Below, in pieces: positions 41,332-49,001 of a stretch of DNA of 64,000 bases. Numbering within the stretch: position 1 is the stretch's first letter; every line of letters starts with the position of its first letter. Where the stretch lies: the NCBI GenBank assembly GCA_002483105.1, contig DLHG01000001.1, positions 1-64,000 of the forward strand. The letters are read 5' to 3'. Source of the DNA: Bacteroidetes bacterium UBA7674 (GTDB taxonomy: Bacteria; Bacteroidota; Bacteroidia; Chitinophagales; Chitinophagaceae). The position numbers and the translations under genes were made by a program. The notes beneath the pieces are model-generated. The model was not told where the DNA came from, ran no database searches, and saw only the letters and a list, made by a program, of their open reading frames with translations.

Positions 41332-42150
41332 ATGAGTTTATACGATAAAATACAGGAGACAGCCGCATTCATCAAAAGCAAAGTGTCGGATATGCCCGAG
41401 ATCGGTATCATACTGGGCAGCGGGCTCGGCGGGCTGGTTGATCTTGTGGATGTATCTGTTTCTATACCCTACGAGGAAATCCCCAACTTCCCCGTAAGTA
41501 CGGTGAAGGGACATGCGGGCAAACTTATATTCGGGAAGATAGGCAGCAAGAATGTGATGATGCTTGCGGGTCGTTTCCATTACTACGAGGGCTATAATAT
41601 GCTTGAGGTAACCTTCCCTGTGCGGGTAATGAAAGCTGTGGGTGTGCATACACTGATGGTGTCTAATGCGGCGGGCTGTATGAACGTGAACTGGAAGGTA
41701 GGCGATATTATGCTCATCACCGACCATATCAATCAATTTCCTGAGTCGCCGCTACGCGGGGCCAATGATGAGCGCCTTGGGCCCCGTTTTCCTGACATGA
41801 CAGAGGTATACGATAAAGCCCTGGTGCGTATGGCCAAAGAAATAGCCACAGAACACAACCTTGATGTAAAGGATGGTATCTATGTTGGGCTACCAGGACC
41901 CACCTTTGAAACCAAAGCTGAGTATTACTGGCTCAACACTATGGGCGCAGACGTGGTGGGCATGAGTACAGTACCGGAAGCTATTGTCGCCCGTCATGGG
42001 GACATGCGGGTGTTTGGTGCCAGTATCGTTACCGACATGGGTATCAGGGAGGACGATAACGTCATCACGCACGAGGAAGTATTGGCAGCCGCCAATGAAG
42101 CTGCTCCGAAACTGGCTAAACTGGTTGCTACGCTGGTGGAAAGAATGTAA
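41332..42150 (+). CDS. Purine-nucleoside phosphorylase
   Basis: 272 residues from the ATG at 41332 (MSLYDKIQE). The frame extends 12 codons upstream, but the family N-terminus fits the later start. Family motifs: ILGSGLGG (phosphate loop), STVKGHAGKL, AGRFHYYEGY, LMVSNAAGCMN, LRGANDERLGPRFPDMTEVYD, and the purine-binding GLPGPTFETKAEY with VVGMSTVPEAIVARH. The trimeric-type enzyme splits inosine and guanosine with phosphate for purine salvage. It is transcribed alone. Confidence 0.93.
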   Translation: MSLYDKIQETAAFIKSKVSDMPEIGIILGSGLGGLVDLVDVSVSIPYEEIPNFPVSTVKGHAGKLIFGKIGSKNVMMLAGRFHYYEGYNMLEVTFPVRVMKAVGVHTLMVSNAAGCMNVNWKVGDIMLITDHINQFPESPLRGANDERLGPRFPDMTEVYDKALVRMAKEIATEHNLDVKDGIYVGLPGPTFETKAEYYWLNTMGADVVGMSTVPEAIVARHGDMRVFGASIVTDMGIREDDNVITHEEVLAAANEAAPKLAKLVATLVERM

Positions 42151-42321
42151 GAGCGAAGAAACAGAGCGGAGAGAGATAATGAGTGCGGAGTAACAGAGCG
42201 GCGAGCGGGGGGGGATTCAACTAACGTGGTATGATTCTTTAGTATTAAGAGCGTGAAGAAGGGATAAAATGTTTTTGTTTAACTTTTCAAACGTTCATTT
42301 TGCTTTTCGTTCTACAGATGG

Positions 42322-42924
42322 TTGAGTTTCATAGATTTCTCACAATTCCATACTATATTAGCTAATAAATTTACCCATTTGCCATCAGTCAGTATTTATA
42401 CAGAGGAAGAATTGGTGCTCTTGCTGAAGCAGCAGAGTAACGATGCTTTCAATTACCTGTACCAGAACTACTCCAATGTTCTGTATGGTGTGATCAGGCG
42501 TATCATACACGATGAGCAAACGTCACAAGATGTGCTCCAGGATGTATTTGTTAAAATCTGGACAAATATTGAGCGTTTCAACCCCGAAAAAGGCCGAATC
42601 TACACGTGGATGATCAATATTGCGCGCAATGCGTCTATTGATAAGTTAAGGTCGAAGGGAGAGATAATGAAGGGAAAAATCCAAACGGGTGAAGATATCG
42701 TAATTAATACACAGAAGGGCACAACTGAACAGACAACCGACACAATAGGCCTGAGAAAAGCAGTTGGTGGTTTACAACCTGATTACCAGGCAATTGTAGA
42801 GCTCGCATACTTTAAAGGCTACACGCAGGACGAAATTTCCAAAGTACTGGAGATACCGTTGGGGACGGTAAAGACCCGCATGCGCCATGCCATGAAGGTA
42901 TTGAGGGAGACCTTTACCGGTTGA
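42322..42924 (+). CDS. ECF-type RNA polymerase sigma factor
   Basis: 200 residues if started at the TTG at 42322; no in-frame ATG exists near the expected start, and a stop at 42280 bounds it upstream, so a non-ATG start is likely. Region 2 spans about 40-105 (NDAFNYLYQNYSNVLYGVIRRI, SQDVLQDVFVKIW, RIYTWMINIARNASID). Region 4 covers about 145-195 (LQPDYQAIVELAYFKGYTQ, DEISKVLEIPLGTVKTRMRH). It directs RNA polymerase to its own promoters and is controlled by the anti-sigma factor encoded 29 bases downstream. Confidence 0.9.
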   Translation: MSFIDFSQFHTILANKFTHLPSVSIYTEEELVLLLKQQSNDAFNYLYQNYSNVLYGVIRRIIHDEQTSQDVLQDVFVKIWTNIERFNPEKGRIYTWMINIARNASIDKLRSKGEIMKGKIQTGEDIVINTQKGTTEQTTDTIGLRKAVGGLQPDYQAIVELAYFKGYTQDEISKVLEIPLGTVKTRMRHAMKVLRETFTG

Positions 42925-42953
42925 CCTGAATTTGTAGTATTAAACAAGTGTAA

Positions 42954-43817
42954 ATGAACAGAGAGGCGGAGCCTAACAACAACAGAAGAACAGTGGACAT
43001 TAAATCATACATAGAATCAGGCATTTTAGAAGCATACGTGCTAGACGCATTGGATGTCTTCGAGCGTGCGGAGGTAGAGGCCAATATCAGCCAATACCCT
43101 GAGGTAGCTGCGGAAGTTGCGGCTATCGAAGATGCTATGCGTGCTTATGTTGAGACATTTGCAGAGGAACCACCGGCAGCCATGCAGGGAAAAATATGGG
43201 CTGCAGTAACATCAGATATGCAGGATGTAGGTAGCGTTTCGCACAAGATCACTCCTACTATACCATTGCCTTTGCCGACTGAGCAAAAGCGTATGCAATA
43301 CAATTGGGCCAATGCGGCAATGCTGTTGGTTCTGATAGGTAGCCTTGCAGTAAATGTGATGTTCTGGTCGCAGAATAATAGTGCAAAGACTGAACTGGCT
43401 TCTGTAAAAGAGCAGATGGCGGACATGCAGCAGCAACAAAGCGAACTGGTAGCTGCGCTGGACGTTTATAAAAAAGAGAAAGACATGATGGCCGATAGTG
43501 CTATGCAGTCGGTACAAATGAAAAGTATGGTACCGGGCCACCCGATGGTAGCAACGGTCTACTGGAATAAGAGTAAAGGCGAGGCATATCTTTCTATGCA
43601 AAAGCTTCCTGCGCCTGAAAAGGGCAAGCAGTACCAGATGTGGGTGATACAGGATGGCAAACCGGTGAGCATGGGTGTGATACCTATGGATATGACCGAG
43701 GGTAATGTTGCCAAGCTCCCTATGGAGGTGAAAGATGGACAAGCCTTTGCTATCTCTCTGGAGAATGTAGGTGGCAATCCTACGCCGACACAGGTGTATG
43801 TGTTGGGTGCTGTGTAA
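42954..43817 (+). CDS. Anti-sigma factor, RskA family
   Basis: 287 residues. The N-terminal cytoplasmic part has a zinc-free anti-sigma-like helix region (YIESGILEAYVLDALDVFERAEVEANI). One membrane helix at about 118-136 (NWANAAMLLVLIGSLAVNVMF) is followed by a coiled coil (AKTELASVKEQMADMQQQQSEL), then the RskA C-terminal domain (MVATVYWNKSKGEAYLSM, LPAPEKGKQYQMWVIQDGKP, FAISLENVGGNPTPTQVYVLG). Such proteins hold the sigma factor at the membrane until proteolysis releases it. Partner: the ECF sigma gene just upstream. Confidence 0.88.
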   Translation: MNREAEPNNNRRTVDIKSYIESGILEAYVLDALDVFERAEVEANISQYPEVAAEVAAIEDAMRAYVETFAEEPPAAMQGKIWAAVTSDMQDVGSVSHKITPTIPLPLPTEQKRMQYNWANAAMLLVLIGSLAVNVMFWSQNNSAKTELASVKEQMADMQQQQSELVAALDVYKKEKDMMADSAMQSVQMKSMVPGHPMVATVYWNKSKGEAYLSMQKLPAPEKGKQYQMWVIQDGKPVSMGVIPMDMTEGNVAKLPMEVKDGQAFAISLENVGGNPTPTQVYVLGAV

Positions 43818-43864
43818 ATTTCAATCTTATTTTATTAGTGTTAGTGTTGCGTGCTCTGCGCGAT

Positions 43865-43891
43865 AGATCCTTCGCACTGCTCAGGATGACA
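43865..43891. repeat. Short dispersed hairpin element, covarying stem
   Basis: GATCCT-TCGCACTGCTC-AGGATGACA. Stem ATCCT/AGGAT, with a different sequence but the same layout as the elements at 8285, 48896 and 52298. Confidence 0.55.
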
Positions 43892-43915
43892 AGTGGCGAT
43901 CATGCTGTTTTATTT

Positions 43916-43980
43916 GCGCGAGTTGACCCAGCCCGCCCATGCTTCGCAAGGGCACCCCTCCCTGAAAAAGGGCGGGAGTC
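43916..43980 (-). repeat. Solo DUF559-associated palindromic element
   Basis: GCGCGAGTTGACCCAGCCC, a GCCC-ATGCTTCGCA-GGGC stem, then CCCCTCCCTG and AGGGCGGGAGTC. It ends 8 bases from the stop of the ketosynthase-like gene (43989), in that gene's sense orientation. Confidence 0.75.
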
Positions 43981-43988
43981 TGTTACTA

Positions 43989-45056
43989 TTATGCTTGACT
44001 AATTAGGATAAGCGAAGTGCTGCCGGTGATGTAGTGGTTGAGGATGAGGATGTTCTTTATGGCCTCAGTGTTTGACTTTCGGTAGGTGATGGTTTCGGGG
44101 ACTTGTTGTGTGCGGATCATTTCTGATGCGAGCCATACTGCGAAACCTGATGCTGTAGCGTATTCCCCGGTCAGCTGTTTGAAGGTAGTGACTGTTGGTG
44201 TCGGTACTTCCTGCAATGCCATATCATAAACAGCTTGCTGGCGACAGTCGCCATTCATGCCGCAGAGTAATACGTCTATATCGTTAGGATTTAGGTGGTG
44301 GGCTTGTAATAGTTCGTGGATGCCGCTTTGCACTTCGCTGAGTTCTGCGTCCTGGAAAGTCTTAATTTCTTTTATCGCGCAGATGGCATTTCCTCTTTCG
44401 TTAGTCAGGGTGAAGAACGCAGCACCTTCGCCGCCTATTGTTCCTTTTGTATTGCTGTGCCTGATAAGGTCAAGGCTGTTTGGAATTTCCTTCTTCCAGT
44501 AGTCGATCTTATTCTTTATGAAGAAATATTCTTCGGTCATTTCATCAAAGCATCCGGCGAGCACTGTTTGCTTTTCTTCTGCTTCGGTGAGGAATAGTTG
44601 CGCATCAAGTAGTGACAACTCTAATGATAATCCTCTATGCACGAATGTCTGGTTGTAACCGTTGCATTTTGTTTGCAGGGCTATCCAGCCATTGATGGAA
44701 TTGTAAGTGGATTGTATAAAGTAGGTTGGGTTCAACGCCTCTTCTTTCAGTTCTATCATGTCTTTGAGGAAGCGTTCCATGTCGAGCATACTGCCCATGC
44801 CTGTGCCTGTTATTATCGCATCGGGGCAAGAGATGCCCGCTTGTTGCAATGCGTTCATCGCTGTGCTGATTCCCATCTTGATGACCTTGCTCATACGGCG
44901 GATGGCTACGGGATTAACGTACTGCCTGTAATCCGCTTCTACCACATATAGCTTGCCGTTGTCGCTGCTCATTACGGGTTGCAGGAACTGCTCCCTGTCG
45001 AACGTATGCTGCGGCGAGATAGCACTGGCGGATAATATGTAGACGGGCTTCATCAT
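43989..45056 (-). CDS. Ketosynthase-like protein without active-site Cys
   Basis: 355 residues with a beta-ketoacyl synthase fold pattern but no catalytic Cys: the place of TACSS is taken by TFVHRGLSLELSLLDAQ. YVNPVAIRRMSKVIKMG and ITGTGMGSMLDMERFL are typical of the chain-length-factor-like ketosynthases of flexirubin and aryl-polyene clusters. It would pair with the active ketosynthase whose stop overlaps its start (ATGA). With the ACP gene they form a three-gene operon, but no other cluster genes are present. Function inferred from this context. Confidence 0.8.
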   Translation of the reverse strand: MMKPVYILSASAISPQHTFDREQFLQPVMSSDNGKLYVVEADYRQYVNPVAIRRMSKVIKMGISTAMNALQQAGISCPDAIITGTGMGSMLDMERFLKDMIELKEEALNPTYFIQSTYNSINGWIALQTKCNGYNQTFVHRGLSLELSLLDAQLFLTEAEEKQTVLAGCFDEMTEEYFFIKNKIDYWKKEIPNSLDLIRHSNTKGTIGGEGAAFFTLTNERGNAICAIKEIKTFQDAELSEVQSGIHELLQAHHLNPNDIDVLLCGMNGDCRQQAVYDMALQEVPTPTVTTFKQLTGEYATASGFAVWLASEMIRTQQVPETITYRKSNTEAIKNILILNHYITGSTSLILISQA

Positions 45057-46258
45057 GCCTTGCTGAACACTAAAGAAACATTGTTACCACCAAAGCCGAA
45101 TGAGTTGCTCAATACATGCTTTAGCGGGTGTTGAGTTATATCTGTTGCCGGACGGATGCTGACATCCTCCATGCCTGTTGTAAAATTGAGATTAGGTAGT
45201 ATGGTATCGTTGCGCAAAGCCCATATACTGAAGATGGCTTCAATAGCGCCCGCAGCTGCAAGCGTATGGCCTGTATACGGCTTAGTAGAACTGAAAGGCA
45301 CTGTGTTGCCAAACATATTCTGTATCGCTTTGCTTTCAGCCGCATCGTTGGTATCTGTTGCGGTGCCGTGGGCGTTCACATAACTTATATCACTTGCTTG
45401 CAGCTTTGCTTTCTTCAGTGCGCGTTCCATTGTTCTGTATGCCGCACTGCCATCGGGTGATGGAGCGGTGGCGTGATAGGCATCATTGCTATTACTATAA
45501 CCACTGAAGATTGCGATGATATCCGCGCCTCTTGCAATGGCATCTTCTTCTTTTTCCAATAATAAATATCCGGCGCCTTCACCCAGGTTGAGCCCTACCC
45601 TGTCCCTGTCGAAAGGTTTACAGGCGGTTTTGGATACATTCTTCAGCGAGGCGAAACCATTTACTGTGAAACGACTGAGTGAATCGCAACCACCGCAGAT
45701 GGCGCGCTTTACCAGTCCCTGCTGTATCATACGTGAGCCGAGCAATAATGCATTGGCCGAAGAAGAACAGGCAGTACTGATAGTTGCCATCATCGGCTTC
45801 AGCTTGAAATGCTTCGCTATGTTCAGCGTGCTTTCGGCGCAGTCGAGTGTATCTATGTATTTGAGAAAATCACCGTCGGTCTTGTCGGATATGAACTCGA
45901 GGTACATGTTCTCTACGGAGCACATACCACCAACGGTATTGGCATTGATGAACGCCAAAGGCTCACTTTGCAGAAAGGGAATGCCCACTTGTGAAATGAT
46001 CTGCTGTATGGCGAGCATTGCTAGCAATGTAGTGCGGGTATAGCCATTGTCGCCGCCGGGTAAGCCGAGTAGTGAAGACAACTCGTCGTTGCTCATACGC
46101 ACTTCGCCCATGAGGTATTCCTTTGCGTATGCGGTCTGCAAATGCAAAGGATGACGTAAGCCGCTTTTTTTATCGAGCAAAGCCTGCAGGTTTGCAGCCT
46201 CCCCCAACCCTAAAGCGGACACGATACCAATAGCGCTAACGACAATTCTATCCGCCAT
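45053..46258 (-). CDS. Beta-ketoacyl-[ACP] synthase (FabF-like)
   Basis: 401 residues, full length for a type II KS. The catalytic triad is present: Cys164 in ISTACSSSANALL, His297 in NAHGTATDTNDAAE and His331 in KPYTGHTLAAAGAIE. The C-terminus NSFGFGGNNVSLVF is typical. It condenses malonyl-ACP with an acyl-ACP. It sits between the ACP gene (11 bases upstream) and the inactive KS-like gene (4-base overlap), an arrangement seen in flexirubin/aryl-polyene clusters. A general fatty-acid FabF is an alternative but less likely. Confidence 0.92.
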   Translation of the reverse strand: MADRIVVSAIGIVSALGLGEAANLQALLDKKSGLRHPLHLQTAYAKEYLMGEVRMSNDELSSLLGLPGGDNGYTRTTLLAMLAIQQIISQVGIPFLQSEPLAFINANTVGGMCSVENMYLEFISDKTDGDFLKYIDTLDCAESTLNIAKHFKLKPMMATISTACSSSANALLLGSRMIQQGLVKRAICGGCDSLSRFTVNGFASLKNVSKTACKPFDRDRVGLNLGEGAGYLLLEKEEDAIARGADIIAIFSGYSNSNDAYHATAPSPDGSAAYRTMERALKKAKLQASDISYVNAHGTATDTNDAAESKAIQNMFGNTVPFSSTKPYTGHTLAAAGAIEAIFSIWALRNDTILPNLNFTTGMEDVSIRPATDITQHPLKHVLSNSFGFGGNNVSLVFSKA

Positions 46259-46269
46259 AGGCAGCAGCC

Positions 46270-46527
46270 TTATATTTTACGGTGTTGCTGAATGTACTCA
46301 GCCATAGACTGTACTGACTCCAGTACTTTACGGCCTTCACGCGCGTCTTCTATCTTGATGCCGTAATTGCGCTCGAGCAGAACCATCATTTCGAGAGAGT
46401 CGATGCTGTCGAGTCCTAAACCCTCACCAAACAGGGGAGCGTTATCGTCTATATCAGCAGGAGTCATTCCCTGGAGGTTCAGGGCTTCGATGATCTGTTC
46501 TTTGAGCTTTACTTTAAGGTCTTCCAT
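46270..46527 (-). CDS. Acyl carrier protein
   Basis: 85 residues. The phosphopantetheine attachment site is Ser in GLGLDSIDSLEMMVLL, with a preceding ADIDDNAPLFGEG. This DSIDSLE form is usual for specialised ACPs, as against DSLDTVE of fatty-acid synthesis. It is the first gene of the three-gene KS operon and presumably carries its growing chain. Confidence 0.93.
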   Translation of the reverse strand: MEDLKVKLKEQIIEALNLQGMTPADIDDNAPLFGEGLGLDSIDSLEMMVLLERNYGIKIEDAREGRKVLESVQSMAEYIQQHRKI

Positions 46528-47075
46528 AATATTTACTGTGGCGCAAAATTAAGTTAATAAGTTGATAGTTTTGAACCGGGATTTGAGCGGATTTGTCAGG
46601 TATTCAAAGCGAGTCGCCCACCCCGCCTATGCTCAGCAAGGGCACCCATCCCTGCCAGGAGGGGAGTCGATTGCAGTGTGCTACGCGCGAGTTGCCTCCC
46701 CAGCCGGAAAAACCGCTTCGCTTTTTTCGGCATCCCCTCCTAAAAACAGGAGGGGAGTTTAATTTTCACGAGTCGCCCACCCCGCCTAAGCTTCGCATAG
46801 ACACCCCTCCCTGCCAGGAGGGGTGTTTTTTATTTATGCGAGTCGACATCCCTTCAAAGGGGGAATGAGTAGTGTGCTATGCGCGAGTGTACACCACCCC
46901 CAATTTCAAAACCTGCCGCAAGCGGCTGTTTTGAAATTGACCCCTCCTCCACAAGGAGGGGTTACTACAATAAAATCCCCCTTTTAGAAAAGCATTACCC
47001 CCATTCGGGGTTAGAAGTTGCATAGGGTTGCTGCGGTACATTGCGGGTATTGTTTCACCTTATCAATGTAACGGA
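46528..47075. other. Divergent intergenic region filled with palindromic elements
   Basis: About 550 bases between the ACP gene and a T9SS cargo gene. Most of 46609-46964 is a row of five DUF559-associated elements, all in the same orientation. Frames crossing the row are artefacts of the repeats. A CGGGTATTGTTTCACC stretch precedes the T9SS gene. Confidence 0.7.
46609..46964 (-). repeat. Head-to-tail row of five DUF559-associated elements
   Basis: Elements at about 46609-46670, 46684-46760, 46768-46832, 46837-46868 (partial) and 46880-46964. Each starts with (C/A)GAGT(C/T/G) at the left and ends at the right with the CCCCTCC...GGAGGGG hairpin, except the partial one. AGTGTGCTA(C/T)GCGCGAG recurs at 46674 and 46872, before two of them. 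The second copy contains 28 bases identical to the left element of DUF559 unit 1. Middle hairpins differ in sequence and length but stay self-complementary. Confidence 0.85.
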
Positions 47076-48809
47076 ATGCAAAAAGCAATTTTTACTTATT
47101 TACTTTCTACTTTTTTACTTTTTACTCTTTCACTGAATACTATCGCGCAACCTGTATGGAAATGGGGGCGGAACGGCGGCAGCCAGATCAACAATTTTAA
47201 TGATAATACTGAGTTCGTCTATGACATGACGGCTGACAAGCATGGTAACATCTATGTGATCGCCAAGGTATATGCGGGGCAACTGCATGTAGATGGTACG
47301 CCTGTAGCAGCACAGGGTGCAAAGGACATATTGCTCACGAGCTTTAAATGTGATGGCACTTACCGCTGGAGTGCGGTGATAGGTGGTAATGAGTTTGACG
47401 ACGTTGCGACGGCCGTAAAGACTGATACGATGGGTGGTGTGTATGTATGCGGCAATGTAACGATGCTGACGGGTACGCCGGGACATTTTGGTGATACAGT
47501 CGTGAGCAATACTGTGAAGTCTCTGTACCTGGTGAAGTTTGACACCAATGGTGTGTACCAATGGTTGCGTATGCCGCAAGCAGATAGTGTAGATGTATCA
47601 TCACATCTTTCTACTGCCGTGGATATGGACGTAACTGCCGATGGAGAGATACGAATGCTTACCTCGCTGGCACCGGGAGCTTACCAGAACGGGGCGTACA
47701 TAGTGAATGTTACCGGAATGCACATACTACAATATGATGCAGCGGGAACCTACCAGGGGGGCCACGAGATGGATATGAACCTGACGCTAGGCTCGCTGAA
47801 CTTTGCAAAGATGACGCGTGACCATACAACGGGCAGATACTATGTTTCAGGGGCAGGATATACCGGTTGGGGTAGCGTATTCATAGGTGGCGTATTTGTG
47901 ACGCCGTCTATGTATGTGGCAAGCTTTGACCAACAGGGTCTGCACTCATGGACACAGATTGGAACGCTGAACGATAATTCGCTGTCGGGATTTTTCGGCA
48001 GGCCGCAGATAGATGATTCGGGATTTGTGTATGTGAGCGGATACATCTCAACTGGGGAACTTTTTGCCAATACTTATACTGCGGCCAACTCATTTGGCAC
48101 AACAGGAATCCCGCTGGCGTTCATTACTAAGATTGACAGCAATGCAAACGTGCTATGGGCTACGAATGTACATTCCACAGGAGGAGTGAACAGATGTTTT
48201 TCGGCACTGATGAATAATGATGAAGTAGTAATGACAGGCTCATACAACGCAGAACTGGAATGGCCGGGCTATGCAGGCCCGCATCCACATCATGGAATGC
48301 TGACGAACAGCGATGTATTTGTGACACGCTTCAATACCCATACGGGTGCGGTGATAAAAGTTGACACACTGACGTCAGACGCCTTTTCTTACGAACCTGT
48401 AACTGCCATAGCTGCTGATGGAATAGGTGGTGTAGCGATAGGTGGTTGGTATAGCTCATCGCTGTATGTGGCAGGTGATACATTGCTGATAACAGGCGGT
48501 ACTGAGCCGGAGTTCTTTGTGGCACGTTATGCGGAGAATTGTGAAGTTCCGCAAAGTGTGGCAACGCACAAATCATCAGAGAATTTGACGGTGTACCCGA
48601 ATCCCGTGACGGCAGAGTTGGTGGTATCGGGCAATACTGTGTTGAAGAATATTTCGATAATGAACAGCGTAGGGGCTTTAGTGAAAGCAGTCAATTGTAA
48701 CAGGGAGAAAGAGGTGGTGGATATGAGCATGTTGAGTGCAGGCCTCTATTTTGTGAAAGTGACTGATGTGAATGGTGGACAGTGGGTGGTAAAGGTGGTG
48801 AAGGAGTAG
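47076..48809 (+). CDS. Secreted T9SS cargo with repeated beta-propeller-like motifs
   Basis: 577 residues from the ATG at 47076 (MQKAIFTYLLSTFLLF), chosen for its clean signal peptide ending TIAQ. The middle has repeats of the SBBP/Kelch-like kind, such as AQGAKDILLTSFKCDGTYRW, DTMGGVYVCGNVTM, SLYLVKFDTNGVYQW and SDVFVTRFNTHTGAV, which suggest a propeller. The end is a T9SS type A sorting domain (VYPNPVTAELVVSG ... GLYFVKVTDV). Function unknown. Confidence 0.85.
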   Translation: MQKAIFTYLLSTFLLFTLSLNTIAQPVWKWGRNGGSQINNFNDNTEFVYDMTADKHGNIYVIAKVYAGQLHVDGTPVAAQGAKDILLTSFKCDGTYRWSAVIGGNEFDDVATAVKTDTMGGVYVCGNVTMLTGTPGHFGDTVVSNTVKSLYLVKFDTNGVYQWLRMPQADSVDVSSHLSTAVDMDVTADGEIRMLTSLAPGAYQNGAYIVNVTGMHILQYDAAGTYQGGHEMDMNLTLGSLNFAKMTRDHTTGRYYVSGAGYTGWGSVFIGGVFVTPSMYVASFDQQGLHSWTQIGTLNDNSLSGFFGRPQIDDSGFVYVSGYISTGELFANTYTAANSFGTTGIPLAFITKIDSNANVLWATNVHSTGGVNRCFSALMNNDEVVMTGSYNAELEWPGYAGPHPHHGMLTNSDVFVTRFNTHTGAVIKVDTLTSDAFSYEPVTAIAADGIGGVAIGGWYSSSLYVAGDTLLITGGTEPEFFVARYAENCEVPQSVATHKSSENLTVYPNPVTAELVVSGNTVLKNISIMNSVGALVKAVNCNREKEVVDMSMLSAGLYFVKVTDVNGGQWVVKVVKE

Positions 48810-48895
48810 TACAGACAATTTCGCCTCAATCGGATGCTTGCTCTATGTGGGGTCTAAGTAAATACTTAAACCAGTATGAGGCAGCACATATTTCG

Positions 48896-48927
48896 TGAGG
48901 TTGCTTCGTTCCTCGCAAAGACGCGAT
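48896..48927. repeat. Short dispersed hairpin element, covarying stem
   Basis: GTTGC-TTCGTTCCTC-GCAA followed by AGACGCG. Same layout as the elements at 8285, 43865 and 52298. Confidence 0.55.
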
Positions 48928-48931
48928 TTAT

Positions 48932-48971
48932 AAAAGAGAAACGCCCTTCCGTTGAAGGGCGTTTCTCTTTT
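48932..48971. terminator. Bidirectional terminator
   Basis: AAAAGAGAAACGCCCTTC and GAAGGGCGTTTCTCTTTT form a perfect 18-bp stem with a 4-base loop between genes ending at 48809 and 49002. Confidence 0.92.
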
Positions 48972-49001
48972 ATAGTTTTGTTTGGCTAAGCCACAATTCA
49001 A

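Noticed and set aside
46562..46868. Two plus-strand frames between the ACP and T9SS genes
   Set aside because: They consist almost wholly of palindromic elements; the translated Pro/Gly/Cys-rich text is a by-product of the repeats.
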